Counted from the stretch's first letter, positions 1-10,980 are shown. The stretch is 64,000 nucleotides of DNA from Oenanthe sinensis (GCA_028671895.1 CM053810.1:59149501-59213500), one strand, 5' to 3'. Notes: generated by a model not told the origin, from the letters alone. A program made the numbers and translations.

Positions 1-19
1 ATTAATTGGAAAATATGAT

Positions 20-420
20 TGCACTTTAAACCTAAGGGTAAATGAGCCTAGCCCAGAGGCTCGAAATTGAGCTCAATCAAATAATTGATTCGGGCTCAAA
101 CTCGAGTTTGAGCTCTATCATACCATAAATATTTTTTAAGTTAAAAGTTCGCCTCGATAAAAAAATAGTATCTTCAAACTCGACTAGCCAACTTGAATTG
201 ATTCTACTAAATATTTGCCAAAAACTCGAATATGATGGGTTACATACGTATTTGTATATATATGAATAATGAAATAAAAAAAAAGGCTCAATTAAGCTTG
301 TGAGGCTTGTAATTTGAAGTTCAAACTCGATTCAATGTATTTGAACAGCTTACAGCTCAACTCGATTAGTTTAGGTTACAAACAATTTGACTCCTTTAGA
401 CCTACTTTGACCATTTCCAA
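20..420. repeat. Degenerate repeat rich in GAGCTC/CTCGAG words
   Basis: The stretch repeats variants of gctcaaactcgag and gagctc on both strands (for example near 75-120, 160-200 and 315-365) around an AT-rich core. Such subterminal word repetition is common in old non-autonomous hAT-type elements. I could not find clean terminal inverted repeats or a target duplication, so the boundaries are approximate. Confidence 0.3.
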
Positions 421-429
421 CTCAATTAT

Positions 430-1584
430 ACTTCAAGATAAGTACTGGGAAAAATAATATTAGTTTTTATTTGATGTTAGCATGAGAATGGTCGTTAAAG
501 AAATAAATTCATTTCAACTCGCTCTGGGATCAAATTTCTACAGCATTCCATTCAAGAAAAACCCAAGCAAAACTTAATCTTTCATTTGCTCACTACCCAG
601 TCGACATGTGATTCAAGAAAAGTCGACAATAACACAGGCCTGGTCTAATTTACCAGATATTTGAGGCGGCCACAATTTTAAATCTTCTACCTCAGTCCTT
701 ACCATAGAATGGGATTTCAAGCTCAACATCACACGGACAACATTATCAGTGAAGTTTCTACTGCACTAGGGAGATTGGAGGAGGATAAGGAACTTATATC
801 GAGTTGGGGGCTTTATGAACATATAATAACTGATCGTTACACAATATACCCATTGCAGATATATATACAAACCAACAGTATTTGAAAATACGAAATCTCA
901 TAGAGACAGGAAAGCAAATCAAGAGTTGTATAAAAAAATTCAAGAGACTACTACTGTAGCCTTCCATGTACAATCTGTGCACAAATTTAGCTATCAGCAT
1001 TTACATGATCTACATTATTGTATAATCTATGCAGTAGATACGTAATGAGAGTATCTTGATATGCTTTTACATACAAATAAATAACTACCTCCAACTTGAA
1101 AGAGAAAATGTAATGGCATGATAAGCTTACAATACTACTATCACACATTTGCTCAAAATCAATAGAAACTTGGAATAGAACAAATAGGAACATGAGATAT
1201 CGTTGCATTTCCTTTCTTTTAATCCCTCGAAATTATATCCCCGTCCCAGGTATGCAAAGGCAAAGCGAATACAGACCAAATTTCGAAAGGAAAGATTTAA
1301 AAGTGAAAAACCACCCCTGAATCCTGATTTCTAAATTCTAACAAAGGATTTGACAAATAACACATGGATATATTTAAATTGCTACTCCTACAAGATATAA
1401 AGAAAACACAAATAAATAAAACAGAAGGCACACAATAATTATCCAGGCAATAGAGGTCAATTGATTAGCAATAAAACACATAAGTAGCAGAAATGTTGAA
1501 AACAGAAATATATTCACAATAGTCTGTGAAGCAATGGAACCGAAAAGCAGACAGAGAGAGCTAAGTAAAATCATGAAGAATCAT
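430..1584. other. 3' flank of the eL41 gene, no further gene seen
   Basis: No ORF here looks like a real protein; the short minus-strand reading frames at 794-1574 are hydrophobic AT-driven translations. The part next to 1584 is expected to be the 3' UTR of the minus-strand eL41 gene. Its polyadenylation point cannot be fixed from sequence alone. Confidence 0.5.
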
Positions 1585-1776
1585 CTACTTGGATCTCTGT
1601 CTCATCTTTCGACGCTTCCTCTTCAACCTCCTCATTCTCTTCTTCTTCCACTGCCAATTGACATTTACATATTATTATTATTATTATTATTAACCAACTA
1701 ATTCATCAAAATCAATCATCATAAATACTTAAGTAGAAATGTGTTTGATATTAGATTATTTTACCTTGGCCCTCAT
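1585..1776 (-). CDS. RPL41: 60S ribosomal protein eL41 (25 aa, two exons)
   Basis: Spliced minus-strand gene: exon 1 coding part 1765-1776 (ATG AGG GCC AAG), a 114-bp intron 1651-1764 with GT donor and CAG acceptor, and exon 2 at 1585-1650 ending in TAG. The joined product is 25 residues, starts MRAKWKKKRM and ends KMRQRSK, and consists almost only of Lys and Arg. This matches the universally conserved eL41, the smallest ribosomal protein, which bridges the two ribosomal subunits. The match covers the full length, so the call is strong despite the size. The first exon carries only four codons, so ORF scans miss the gene. The leader upstream is pyrimidine-rich (around 1830-1862 on the opposite strand) and a telo-box lies further upstream, both usual for plant ribosomal protein genes. 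Confidence 0.95.
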
Positions 1777-1898
1777 TCTGATTGCTTTGAAATTGGCTGA
1801 CCTCTCAGTCTCTCACTCCTGTTTATTACTTCAAAGGTAGCGGCGGAATGAAAGAGACAGAGTAATATAAGCCTTTGCGATCAATTTATTATAGTCTC

Positions 1899-1906
1899 AA
1901 CCCTAA
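1899..1906 (-). promoter_or_regulatory. Telo-box (AACCCTAA) in the eL41 promoter
   Basis: AACCCTAA on the plus strand lies 123 bp upstream of the eL41 start codon. Telo-boxes of this form are a known promoter element of plant ribosomal protein and translation-factor genes. Position and context fit; function is inferred. Confidence 0.5.
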
Positions 1907-2309
1907 CGTTATAGTAACACGGGAGAGAACGGACTATTTTCGGTTTTAAAAATTAAAAATTTTAATCGTAATTGAACCGTTAGTTTCGGTTTTAAAAAAT
2001 CAGTTTGATTATAAGATCGGATAAAATAAAATTTAAGACAATGTAATTTAAATAAATAAAATATAATTAATTAATTAAAAAATATTTTTACGTTCAAAGG
2101 TTACCCAAATTAAAATCTCTATCATAGTAGCGACACTACAAAGTTTAAAACATATATTGTTTAAATTCAACTAATTTTTAAAGATAGAAAGTAGAAAATT
2201 AAAATTTATATTACAAAAGTAGATTAGCAGACGACTGCGATTCAACGACATAAGGTGCAACCACACTCCAGCTGGCTAACTGCATACAATAGAGATATCT
2301 AGTATTATA

Positions 2310-2883
2310 TAGACCTGGCAATTCGTCCGTGTCGTGTAATTTCGTGTCGTGTACTTTCGTGTTTCGTGTACTTAAATACCAAACACAAAACCGACCCATT
2401 TAAAATCCGTGTACTTTCGTGTTCGTGTACCTTGTTTTCGTGTCGTTCTCGTGTCGTGTTTCGTGTAAAATTGAATATAAATAAAAATAAATAAAAATAA
2501 ATAAAATAATAAAAATAAATAAAAATAAAAGTTTTTAAGATAATTTTTTTATAAAATATATAAAATATATATATTTAAATCATATTTACATACAATATTA
2601 TAAAATCATGTATTATTTTAACAATAAATATACATATATTTATTATAAATATACATATATTCATTATAAATATTAAAATTTAATTATAAATTTATTTATG
2701 TCGTGTACTTCGTGTCGTGTCGTGTACTCGAAGGGTAAACACAAAACCGACACTAAATTTCGGTCGTGTACATTCGTGTTCGTGTACTTTCGTGTCGTGT
2801 ACTGAAAATGTAAACACAAACACTAAATTTTCGTGTCGTTCCGTGTCGTGTAAATCGTGTCGTGTCCAAAATTGCCGGGTCTA
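2310..2883. mobile_element. Non-autonomous hAT-type element, copy 1 (best preserved)
   Basis: A 574-bp element with terminal inverted repeats TAGACCTGGCAATT (left) and TAGACCCGGCAATT (right, reverse complement). A perfect 8-bp target duplication GTATTATA lies at 2302-2309 and 2884-2891. An 8-bp duplication and this terminal sequence fit the hAT superfamily. It has no coding capacity. Both ends are packed with CGTGTCGTG-type words around an AT-rich core of AAATA repeats. The words run in the same orientation at both ends. Confidence 0.88.
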
Positions 2884-2891
2884 GTATTATA

Positions 2892-3668
2892 GCACAAAAT
2901 AATTGATGTTATGCAGTGATTTATTACAAAATTTATATTTATATTTATTGATTTTAAAAATACATATAAATTACATATAATTATATTTATTTATTTATTT
3001 TAATAATCGGTTTGGTTTTAACCTATAACCAAAATGAACCAATTAAAACGGTTGGGTTTTTAATTTTTTGGTTCGGTTTCGGTTTTAAATCAGTTTTTTT
3101 CTCAGCTCTATGTTATACTATAATAGTTATTATGTATCAGCCGCGGGTTCGATTCGCTCCCTGGTTTATCAATTATACTGATTTTAGTCATTTCTTCTTC
3201 TTCTTTTTTGAGTCATAGTAGTGATACATTGATACTGTACTCCTTATCTTATTTTTTGTAATTAGTAGTTATTTATTAATTTGTACTGAAAATTTGATTG
3301 TTCAATATTCGTTATACATGTTGCAAGGTAAAAAAATTTATGAAACCACAAATGATTCCTCAACGTCTATGGTTGCAACAAGGCGGTAAGCTATCTGTTT
3401 ATGACAAAAGAGGAGCAAAGATTTTCTTCTTCCTTCTTAAAGTTCTATAAATTAAAGTTATTACAAATTAAAATTTTAGTATTTTTTAAATTACATATAT
3501 ATGAGGTAAACGGACAATAAATTGTGACACAAACCTCGTTTAATACTAAATTTTACCCACTGAAACATAACATATATTCAGACGAACATGCGGTCATGAT
3601 ATTTTTATTTCTGATTTTCTAAACTCTCTAAAAAAAACTCAAAAGCGTCCTAAGAATCTAAGTATGAG

Positions 3669-3724
<56 letters not shown>

Positions 3725-4772
3725 TGTTGGGTAGAAAATGATATTAAGTATTATTAAGAAAAATCTATATGAACTAACAAGGACAGGCTGACAGCGGGTT
3801 CAGAACAGTGTGAGCCCATACCCAATACCTACTGAATTGGCCCGCTAAAACTTATCCATATATCGTTGGTGGTTCTACTAACCAATTTTGTGTAAACGAA
3901 AAACTACATACTTCAATGCTTTATCGATCGTCGGAGTTGAGTGATAGGCTATTATTTTAGAATATCAATTTGAACTACTTCGACACAAGATATATAAGAT
4001 AAACCTAATATATATTTGTGTGTCAATTGTTTTGACATGATAGATATAATCCCACATCGGTAACAGAGAAAAAAATAAATATAAACTAGTATTGATTAAG
4101 GTTAACAAGTTTCATATCAAAGATTTGTTTTTGATATAATTTTATCAAGTCTCATATTGAGTAGATAAAAATTTATTTTTAAATATAAACAGTAATTTAA
4201 TTTATTTGAGCAGCACATCAAGAAAAATATAACAATTACTTTCAAAACTAGAAGAATTAGTTAACTTCACGAAGTCCCACCTCGACCATAGAAAACATAA
4301 AAATGAATTTTTTTCAATAGAAACGAACAGTTAACTTGTTAAAATTATTTGGATAATGTCAAAAATAAATATTCTTTCTACTTTTTTTTATAGTACAATG
4401 TACACAATACAAAATTTTAATTGAAAAAAGAATTCTATTTAATAATTTTTTTAAAAAATAAGAGAATTTTTGAAAAATATTTTATTTAAAAATCGAATTA
4501 TTAAAAAAATTGAATCAAATAGTTTTTATTCGAATATTTGATTACCTACCGTACTTTATAAAAAGAATTAAAGGAATATGTGCTATTACTTTAATTTTTG
4601 ATGTATCCTGATATTGTTTTGACATTGGTGAATCATAAAAGTTTTATAAATTAATTAGTGAAGCATGTCTCATATATATTAAAAAAATATTTATATACTA
4701 ATCTAAATATATGTTTTATAAATTTGATGTCAAGCATACATGGAATTGAAATGAGCACACCAAGTTGGGGAG
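2892..4772. other. Intergenic, AT-rich, repeat debris only
   Basis: Contains a (TA)n run and a patch at 3010-3105 rich in cggtttggtttt and ttcggttttaaa words. A similar patch lies at 1935-2025 on the other side of the hAT element. The two patches may be remnants of one older element interrupted by it. No protein-coding or RNA gene is recognisable. Confidence 0.45.
3671..3720. repeat. (TA)25 microsatellite
   Basis: An uninterrupted TA dinucleotide run of about 50 bp. It is a self-complementary tract likely to vary in length between individuals. Confidence 0.95.
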
Positions 4773-5201
4773 TCAAACAAGTGAGTCACCTCGGAGAGCA
4801 GATCGACACAGTGGACAAGTAGAGCGAGTGGAAGTGAGCCACTTATCCACACAGTCAGAGTGAAAGCAGTGACCACAAACAGGCAACACTTTGACCTTGT
4901 CATGTTCCTCAAATAAACCTAGACAAATACAACACTCAACTAGACTCACTTGTGTCTTTAATGCACCATAAAATACAACTGGTAGCTGCTGCCTACGTAT
5001 TAAATCAACGTCCTTTTCCTCTTGGAAGACGCGTGAGGAGCGGCAGAAGAAGAATAACACAACGAGTAAGAGAATAAGTGGAAATGCCAATAGTCTGACG
5101 AGGATTAAGAAGAGGTTCTTGCCGTTAAGTTCCATGGGGTCATTTTCGACTAGGTAATCCCGGTGCTCTGATGATGATGCCGAGTTTTCACCGCCGGCCA
5201 T
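4773..5201 (-). CDS. RING-H2 finger membrane protein, ATL-like (142 aa)
   Basis: Probable E3 ubiquitin ligase anchored in a membrane. Residues about 30-52 form one hydrophobic segment. The C-terminal half is a RING-H2 finger with ligands C90, C93, C109, H111, H114, C117, C129 and C132, and a conserved Trp at 121. Layout and size fit the ATL class, but a clear GLD motif between the membrane segment and the RING is not seen. It has a single exon. The ATG at 5199-5201 opens MAGGEN, which aligns with MSAGKN of the paralogue at 8284-8736. The spacing between the sixth and seventh ligands is 11 residues here, one more than in the paralogue. Upstream, an ATG followed after three codons by TAG forms a tiny uORF. 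Substrate unknown. Confidence 0.85.
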   Translation of the reverse strand: MAGGENSASSSEHRDYLVENDPMELNGKNLFLILVRLLAFPLILLLVVLFFFCRSSRVFQEEKDVDLIRRQQLPVVFYGALKTQVSLVECCICLGLFEEHDKVKVLPVCGHCFHSDCVDKWLTSTRSTCPLCRSALRGDSLV

Positions 5202-5560
5202 TTTTTGGTGGGTTTGGGAGGTGATGGATGGCTGTGATGAATGGTACTGGACTACTGGTGCATGGATATGATGGACTATATATTATGTGGCTGACGCTTG
5301 TGCTTGGCTTTTTTCGATCTTTAAAATTTTAAAATTGCTGCCAAGCAGTGGTTTTTTTCTTTATGGGATACCAATAGTTTGTGCTTTGGAGTTATTTGTC
5401 AAATATAATTCGATTGCGATTGTTGATAATTTAAAGCAGAGACCAACACAAAACGAAACGCAAATTTATATATCTATATTTATTTATACAGGGATGCACT
5501 CCTTAAACAACACTCTTGTATAAAGAACATCAACACGGAATAACACCATCAAAACACTTA

Positions 5561-6165
5561 GGGTGTGTTCGGTTGGAGGATAGGAATGAATTTTCGTGGG
5601 AATAGAATGACCATTTTGTCGGGAATGAAAAAAAAGGTGTTCGGTTGAGTATTTGGGAATGGAATCACTTATCCTTATGTCATTCATATCCTTCCTAATA
5701 AGTCAATTTTGTATACCACCCTCCCACATGGGATAACCATTTTTATTCTTACTAACAATAATTTTTTATCTTTATTTTTGCTCTTGAATATAATATGTTT
5801 GTAATTCAATATATTTAATTGGGAAAAAAAACTTGTTTAGCTATTTAAATTTTTTAATTGTTAATTTTTTTAATTTAAATCATAAATATAATCTTATTTC
5901 TCATGTAAATTAATTTTACCTTATATTTTCTATATTATTTAATAAAATTTATTATTAAATAAACTTTTTTTAGAATTCATTTTATCTATATATTAAACAA
6001 ATAAATTAATAAAAATGATCATTTCATTCCAATAAAATTAATATTACTAAACGAACAAAAAAATGGAATGAGTATTCTTATCCCACCTCATTCCCATCCA
6101 ACTCATTCCATTTTTTTCGCTCATTCATATCCCAACTCATTCCTATTCTTTCAACCGAACACACC
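5561..6165. mobile_element. Harbinger/Tourist-like MITE
   Basis: The left end GGGTGTGTTCGGTTG and the reverse complement of the right end GGTGTGTTCGGTTG form an inverted repeat that continues with aataggaatga-type similarity for nearly 30 bp. TTA precedes the left end, as expected for a 3-bp Harbinger duplication. The right end is followed not by TAA but by a partial copy of the left half. The element is non-coding with an AT-rich centre. Confidence 0.65.
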
Positions 6166-6340
6166 TTTGGAGGATAAGAATGAATTTTCGTGGGAATGGA
6201 ATGACCATTCCGTCAGGAATGAAAAAAGAGTTGTTCGGTTGAGTATTTGGGAATGGAATCACTCATCCCCGTATCATTTATATCCTTCCTAATAAGTCAA
6301 TTTTGTATCCCACCCTCTCACATGATATAACCATTTTTTA
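6166..6340. repeat. Direct half-copy of the preceding MITE
   Basis: Starting at ggaggataagaatg, this stretch is collinear with 5575-5745 with scattered mismatches (both contain cctaataagtcaattttgta). The left half of the MITE is therefore duplicated in direct orientation behind its right end. It then fades into AT-rich DNA. Confidence 0.7.
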
Positions 6341-6716
6341 TGAGAAATGATTTGTTAAGATTAGAATCACAAAATTGAACTACAATAAATCCTAACATAT
6401 CGAATATAACATTGAATCGCATCTAAATTTTAAAAATCAAATGTTACAAAATCTAAAATAGAATCCAACATAGAATCTTATATACATTTTGTAAAAATAA
6501 ATTTTGCACACAATCATGTTATGATTTTTTGTTAATCTCATGTTAGAATCCGTCTTTATTCATAAAAAAACATAATTGATATTAAAATTAGAAAAAAAAT
6601 GAGTTTTTATGTAAGATTCCATAGTGTTCTTTCTTATTTTTTTTATATAAGTGTGTTTTTTATGGAGTAATGACCTATTTATATAATCTCGATCTTTTTG
6701 GAACACCGATGTTATC

Positions 6717-7226
6717 TTTTTAATATTTAAAGTAGAGACTAAGACGAAACAACACAAAAATTTAGTTTTTGTATTTGCATTTTGAGTACACGAACATGAA
6801 TGTACACAACCGAGATTTAGTGTTGGTTTTGTGTTTACCTTTTCAGTACACGAGTACACGAAATAAAATAAATAAATAAATATTATATATATATATTTAT
6901 TATTTTTCTTATAGATATATGCATATTTTTTATATAATTATATTTAATTTTATAATCATGTATGTAAATATGATGCATGTATATATATATATACTTAATT
7001 ATATATTTGTAGAAATATACTTAATAATATAATATTCTAATATATTTATCTATTTATTTATATATTAATTTTTATTTGGTATTACACAAAAACACGACAC
7101 GAAAAGTATCCAACACGAAGGTACATGAACACAAAAGTAAACGAACTTTAAAGGAGTTGGTTCTGGATTTGACATTTAAATACACAACACGAAAAAATAC
7201 ACGACATAAACGAATTGTTATGTCTA
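6717..7226. mobile_element. hAT-type element, copy 2 (right end kept, left end lost)
   Basis: The right end reads cgaattgttatgtcta, a diverged form of the copy-1 terminus, and the interior holds the same acacgaac/cacgacacg words in the opposite orientation. An 8-bp direct repeat ATGTTATC lies at 6709-6716 and 7227-7234 and marks the insertion. The left terminus no longer matches the inverted repeat. Confidence 0.7.
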
Positions 7227-7234
7227 ATGTTATC

Positions 7235-8283
7235 TAGTAACTTATATTGGCCCTATTTGGGAAAATTTATTTTCAAGAAATAAGCCCTTATTTCCGGAAA
7301 AAGTAGGTATGTATGTACTTTTTTTAAAAATAAATAACTTATTTTTTAGTTTGAAGATAATATTTGTTTTTAAAATTCTAAAATAAATATTTATCTTTAA
7401 AAAAATATGAAAATATGTAAAAAACAAAATATGAAATAAACAACTTATTTTAAGTTTAAGGAATCTCAAACGGCCACATTATGTATATCTACTAACAAAA
7501 AAAAACTATGACATTGACTATTTTTAGAAGAAAATCCATACAATATCTACAAAAATAGTCATGTCGAACAAATATAAAACAGAAATAATAGCTGATTAAT
7601 CCATTATTTTTGAAGATACAATCACGTCATTTGTTGAAGATGATATATTTACATATACTCGTTTCATAACTATCGACCATAATTACAATCCCCTAAAAAA
7701 ATTTATCACTAAATCAAAAATCATACTATCACAAATAAAATAGAAAAATATCAAAACTCTCATAAAAAGAGACTACAGCTAAACTGAAATTAATTTCAGT
7801 TTGCAAATTAAAACCATGACGGTGACTTAATTTTTTTTCCATATAATTTGTGTTGTCATGTACGCAACTGTAAGTTAAGAAATGATAGTATTTCCTGTTT
7901 GCTAATGAGATTACGAGGATAGACAAATCCTGTGAGCAATACTGACTGGGTTGGCCCAATGACACTGGATATTATCGTGGCCAGTCGAACCAACTACCAA
8001 TTGAGTTAAACGATGATAAATGAATTTTATATTTTATTATATATTCAAACTTCAAATAATTCTCTCAAAATTATATATTAACTTTAAATAATAAATTGTA
8101 TATTTTATTATATATATTGATATTGATATAATGATATGTATACGAGTATATCATCAGCTTGTATATTTGCATAGAAGCATTTCAATTGTATTACACGGAA
8201 TGCAATAAACTAGTGTACGTACATTAACAACGGAGGAGAAGAAAATAGATGTATGTACATTAATTTGTTAGCAACTCGGAGAA
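7235..8283. other. Intergenic, no gene seen
   Basis: AT-rich sequence 3' of the second RING gene. A tRNA-like word, tttaactcaattggtagttgg on the minus strand around 7990-8010, resembles an A-box of a decayed SINE. It is too short to call. Nothing else is supported. Confidence 0.4.
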
Positions 8284-8736
8284 TCAAACAAGTGAGTCAA
8301 CTCGGAGATCAGCTCGACAGATCGGACAACTCGAGTGAGTGGAAAGCCATTTATCCACACACTCAGAGTGAAAACAATGACCACAAACAGGCAACACTTT
8401 AACCTTGTCTTGCTCCTCAAACACACCTATACATATACAGCACTCAACCACACTCATTTCTTTCTTCAACACCTCATACAACACAACTGGCAAGCTAAGA
8501 TACAGTTTAGCATTAACCCCTTGTTGCGGCGGCGCGTGAGATTCATTTGTGGCGGCGCGTGATCTGGGCAAGTAGCGACAGAACCAACGGGCGTAAAAGA
8601 ACAAAAAGATAATGAGGAGAATGATGGAGAATATTAAGAGGAGAAAGAAGATGGAGTTGCCGTGAAACTCGAAGTTGTCGTCTTGGAGTTGAGAGTAATG
8701 CCAGTGTTCCGACGTTGAGTTTTTTCCGGCGGACAT
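8284..8736 (-). CDS. RING-H2 finger membrane protein, ATL-like (150 aa), paralogue
   Basis: Tandem paralogue of the gene at 4773-5201, on the same strand and 3.1 kb away. Residues about 28-49 form a membrane segment. A C-terminal RING-H2 follows, with the signature CCICIGVFEEQDKVKVLPVC and canonical spacing including WLSTHSSCPIC, so it is a likely E3 ubiquitin ligase. Both genes end with the residues DSLV. I chose the ATG at 8734-8736 (MSAGKN) because it aligns with the paralogue start. An in-frame ATG 18 codons upstream (8790) would add a segment that aligns with untranslated sequence of the paralogue. A basic and Pro/Gln-rich linker of about 25 residues (SRAATNESHAPPQQG) distinguishes it from the sister protein. 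Confidence 0.85.
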   Translation of the reverse strand: MSAGKNSTSEHWHYSQLQDDNFEFHGNSIFFLLLIFSIILLIIFLFFYARWFCRYLPRSRAATNESHAPPQQGVNAKLYLSLPVVLYEVLKKEMSVVECCICIGVFEEQDKVKVLPVCGHCFHSECVDKWLSTHSSCPICRADLRVDSLV

Positions 8737-8967
8737 TTCTGGTGGGGTTGGGAGGAGATGGACGGCTGTGATGAAATGTGATTTGTGCATGGATATGATG
8801 GAGGTCTGGATATAATGAAAGCTAGTAGTCGCTACTAGATGTGATTTCTAAGTTATAATTTGTACCTGACAAATAATGCCACTGTTTTGCAAAAGTGAAA
8901 TAAAATATATGCGAATATAAGAATACAAAAGTAAAAATGCAGTTGTGGACCTTGTAGGTATTATTTT

Positions 8968-9425
8968 ATGTCCTTTTTGGTATGGGTTGCCGGTTTGCTC
9001 AAAGAAATTGGGTTAGGGTTAGAGTGATATAAAGATAAAATTTTATTGTTGATATTATGTATTTGGTTTGTTTTGTAATAAATTTTTTTAATTTAAAATA
9101 CTATTTAAGTAATAGTTAAATTTATTTAGTTTATTACATAAAAAATATAAATATAAATTTTTATTGTTAATAATGTTTAGTTGTATATGTTATTATTTTA
9201 TTAATAATAATAATAATGTTAATTACCAGTAATAAAATAATAATATTAAAATTAATACTCATACATTCCCTTTATACCCACCTCCATTTGGATATCAAAC
9301 ACTCATACTTGGGTTTAAAGTATGAGGTTGAAATTTAAAAAAACTGAAACAAACACTAGATATGAGTTTTATTCATTTTACACTCATACCTTATTCCAGA
9401 AACCCAATAATCAAACGAGCCCTAA
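8968..9425. mobile_element. Possible PIF/Harbinger MITE
   Basis: The right end, read in reverse, is GGGCTCGTTTGATTATTGGG, preceded by TAA. The left end near 8970 reads gtcctttttggtatgggttgccgg, which is alignable but diverged. The interior is AT-rich and non-coding. The terminal GGGCTCGTTTG form is typical of Tourist-like elements. The left boundary is uncertain. Confidence 0.4.
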
Positions 9426-9513
9426 ATTTTATCGACAGTATATATAAATTGAGTACTTAGTTTAACTTATTTTTAAAACTGAGTAATCGTTTTTTTATTT
9501 TGTGTAAAATAAG

Positions 9514-9941
9514 TTGTCCTGTCAATTCATTACACGACACGAATAACACAATACAAAACGACACAAAATTTTAGTATTTATATTTCAATTTTAAATACAC
9601 GATAGTACACGACCTAAATTTAGTTTCTTGTTTAAGTTATCTTTTATGTACATGACACGGAAGTATATGAAATAAATATAATTACATTTAAATATTAATT
9701 TTTATTATAGATATATGTATATAATTATACATAATTTTATATATAAATATGATGAATATATATATATATATATTTGTAAAATTATACTTAAAATTATAAT
9801 ACTTTTATATATTAATATTTATTTAATATTATACGAAAACAAGACGCAAAAAGTACATGAACTCTGTTTGGATTTAATATTTCAATATAAGAAACGCGAA
9901 AATATATGACATAAAAGTATACGAAACGAATTGCCCATATA
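9514..9941. mobile_element. hAT-type element, copy 3 (diverged)
   Basis: The left end ttgtcctgtcaatt matches the family terminus TAGACCTGGCAATT at 11 of 14 positions. The right end, reversed, gives atgggcaattcg. The interior has cacgacacgaa words and the same AT-rich core. An 8-bp direct repeat AAAATAAG flanks it at 9506-9513 and 9942-9949. Confidence 0.65.
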
Positions 9942-9949
9942 AAAATAAG

Positions 9950-10704
9950 CCAAAATACTTGCTACTTACTGGAAAAATTAGATGAAGACTAATGTCTAAA
10001 TCATTCATCTCTGAATTTAAAATATATATGGAGACTAAAGTCGAGATATGGAGTCCTTAATTTAAATTTTAAAAATTGATAGAAAATGATGATTTAATAA
10101 TTTTTTAAAAATTTAGAATTCACCTGATGCCTTGTTTATATGTCATGTATAATCATTTTTTATTATTTTTATCAATATAATATTTATTTTCAAAATCACA
10201 TCATTTCTGGTATTTATAAGGAACCTTGTACAAGCCAACCCGGGGGGGGGGGGGGGGGGGGGATTGAATTTCAAAGAACTTTGGCAAAGTAAAAGAATAT
10301 ATATACTGAATCGATCGCGAATACACCATCACAATTTTTTTATGCTCATGGCCATTTGCAATAAAGAAAATAATTGAAATCTATACAAAATAACTGTATT
10401 ATATTACTAAATTTATAAGTACTTGAAGCCTTGAAGGCATGGCCGTGTAAAGAATTAATAAACATAGTATAAATAACTAAAATCCTAATTTAGATTTGCC
10501 TTCAATTATTCTTAAAATTTTAATATTTTTATGATGCAAAATAGAATGAGCTGAGGTAGGAAACCGTATATAAATAATTGCGTTTATCCGGTATAAGTCA
10601 GATGTTTATGTAGGAATGACGAATTAAATTTTCAGAATACACAAATATAATTTAATGATCTAAGTTTACACATTATTAACATTTTTTTAATAACATTAAC
10701 ATTT
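9950..10704. other. Intergenic, no gene seen
   Basis: AT-rich sequence with no coding or RNA signature apart from the poly-G run at 10242-10262. Confidence 0.5.
10242..10262. repeat. Homopolymer run of 21 G
   Basis: Twenty-one consecutive G in a region that is otherwise strongly AT-rich. Runs this long are rare in plant DNA. They can be real G-quadruplex-forming tracts or sequencing/assembly artefacts. Confidence 0.95.
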
Positions 10705-10980
10705 CCTCCGGTTGGTGAGTTAAAGGTTAATGTTGATGCTTCAGTCGGGAGAGACTACATATGTTATTCAATAGGCATGGTTCTCAGAAATCACAGCTAC
10801 ATTTTTTAGAGGTAGAACAATTAAATATGTTGGGACGGTTTCAGTTTCTGAAGGTGAAGCAATAGGCGTTTATGACTCTTGGATTTACTCTCTTCAGCTG
10901 CAAGATGTCACAGTGGAGAGCGACTCCCTTGGTACTGTACAAGCTGTGAACAAAAGCAAAGCAAATTATCTGGAGCTTGG
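10705..10980 (+). pseudogene. N-terminal half of a LINE-type RNase H domain
   Basis: Translation gives PPVGELKVNVDASVG and then, after in-frame stops and one frame change near 10805-10815, a run containing SVSEGEAIGV and VESDSLGTVQAV, ending at NYLELG. These are the first catalytic-Asp strand, the Glu helix and the ESDS segment of the reverse-transcriptase-associated RNase H family (RVT_3) found at the C terminus of plant LINEs. The domain stops abruptly at 10980. Its missing C-terminal part is found at 32676. Confidence 0.75.

Noticed and set aside
3140..3165. B-box-like word gggttcgattc
   Set aside because: No matching A-box upstream and no tRNA fold.
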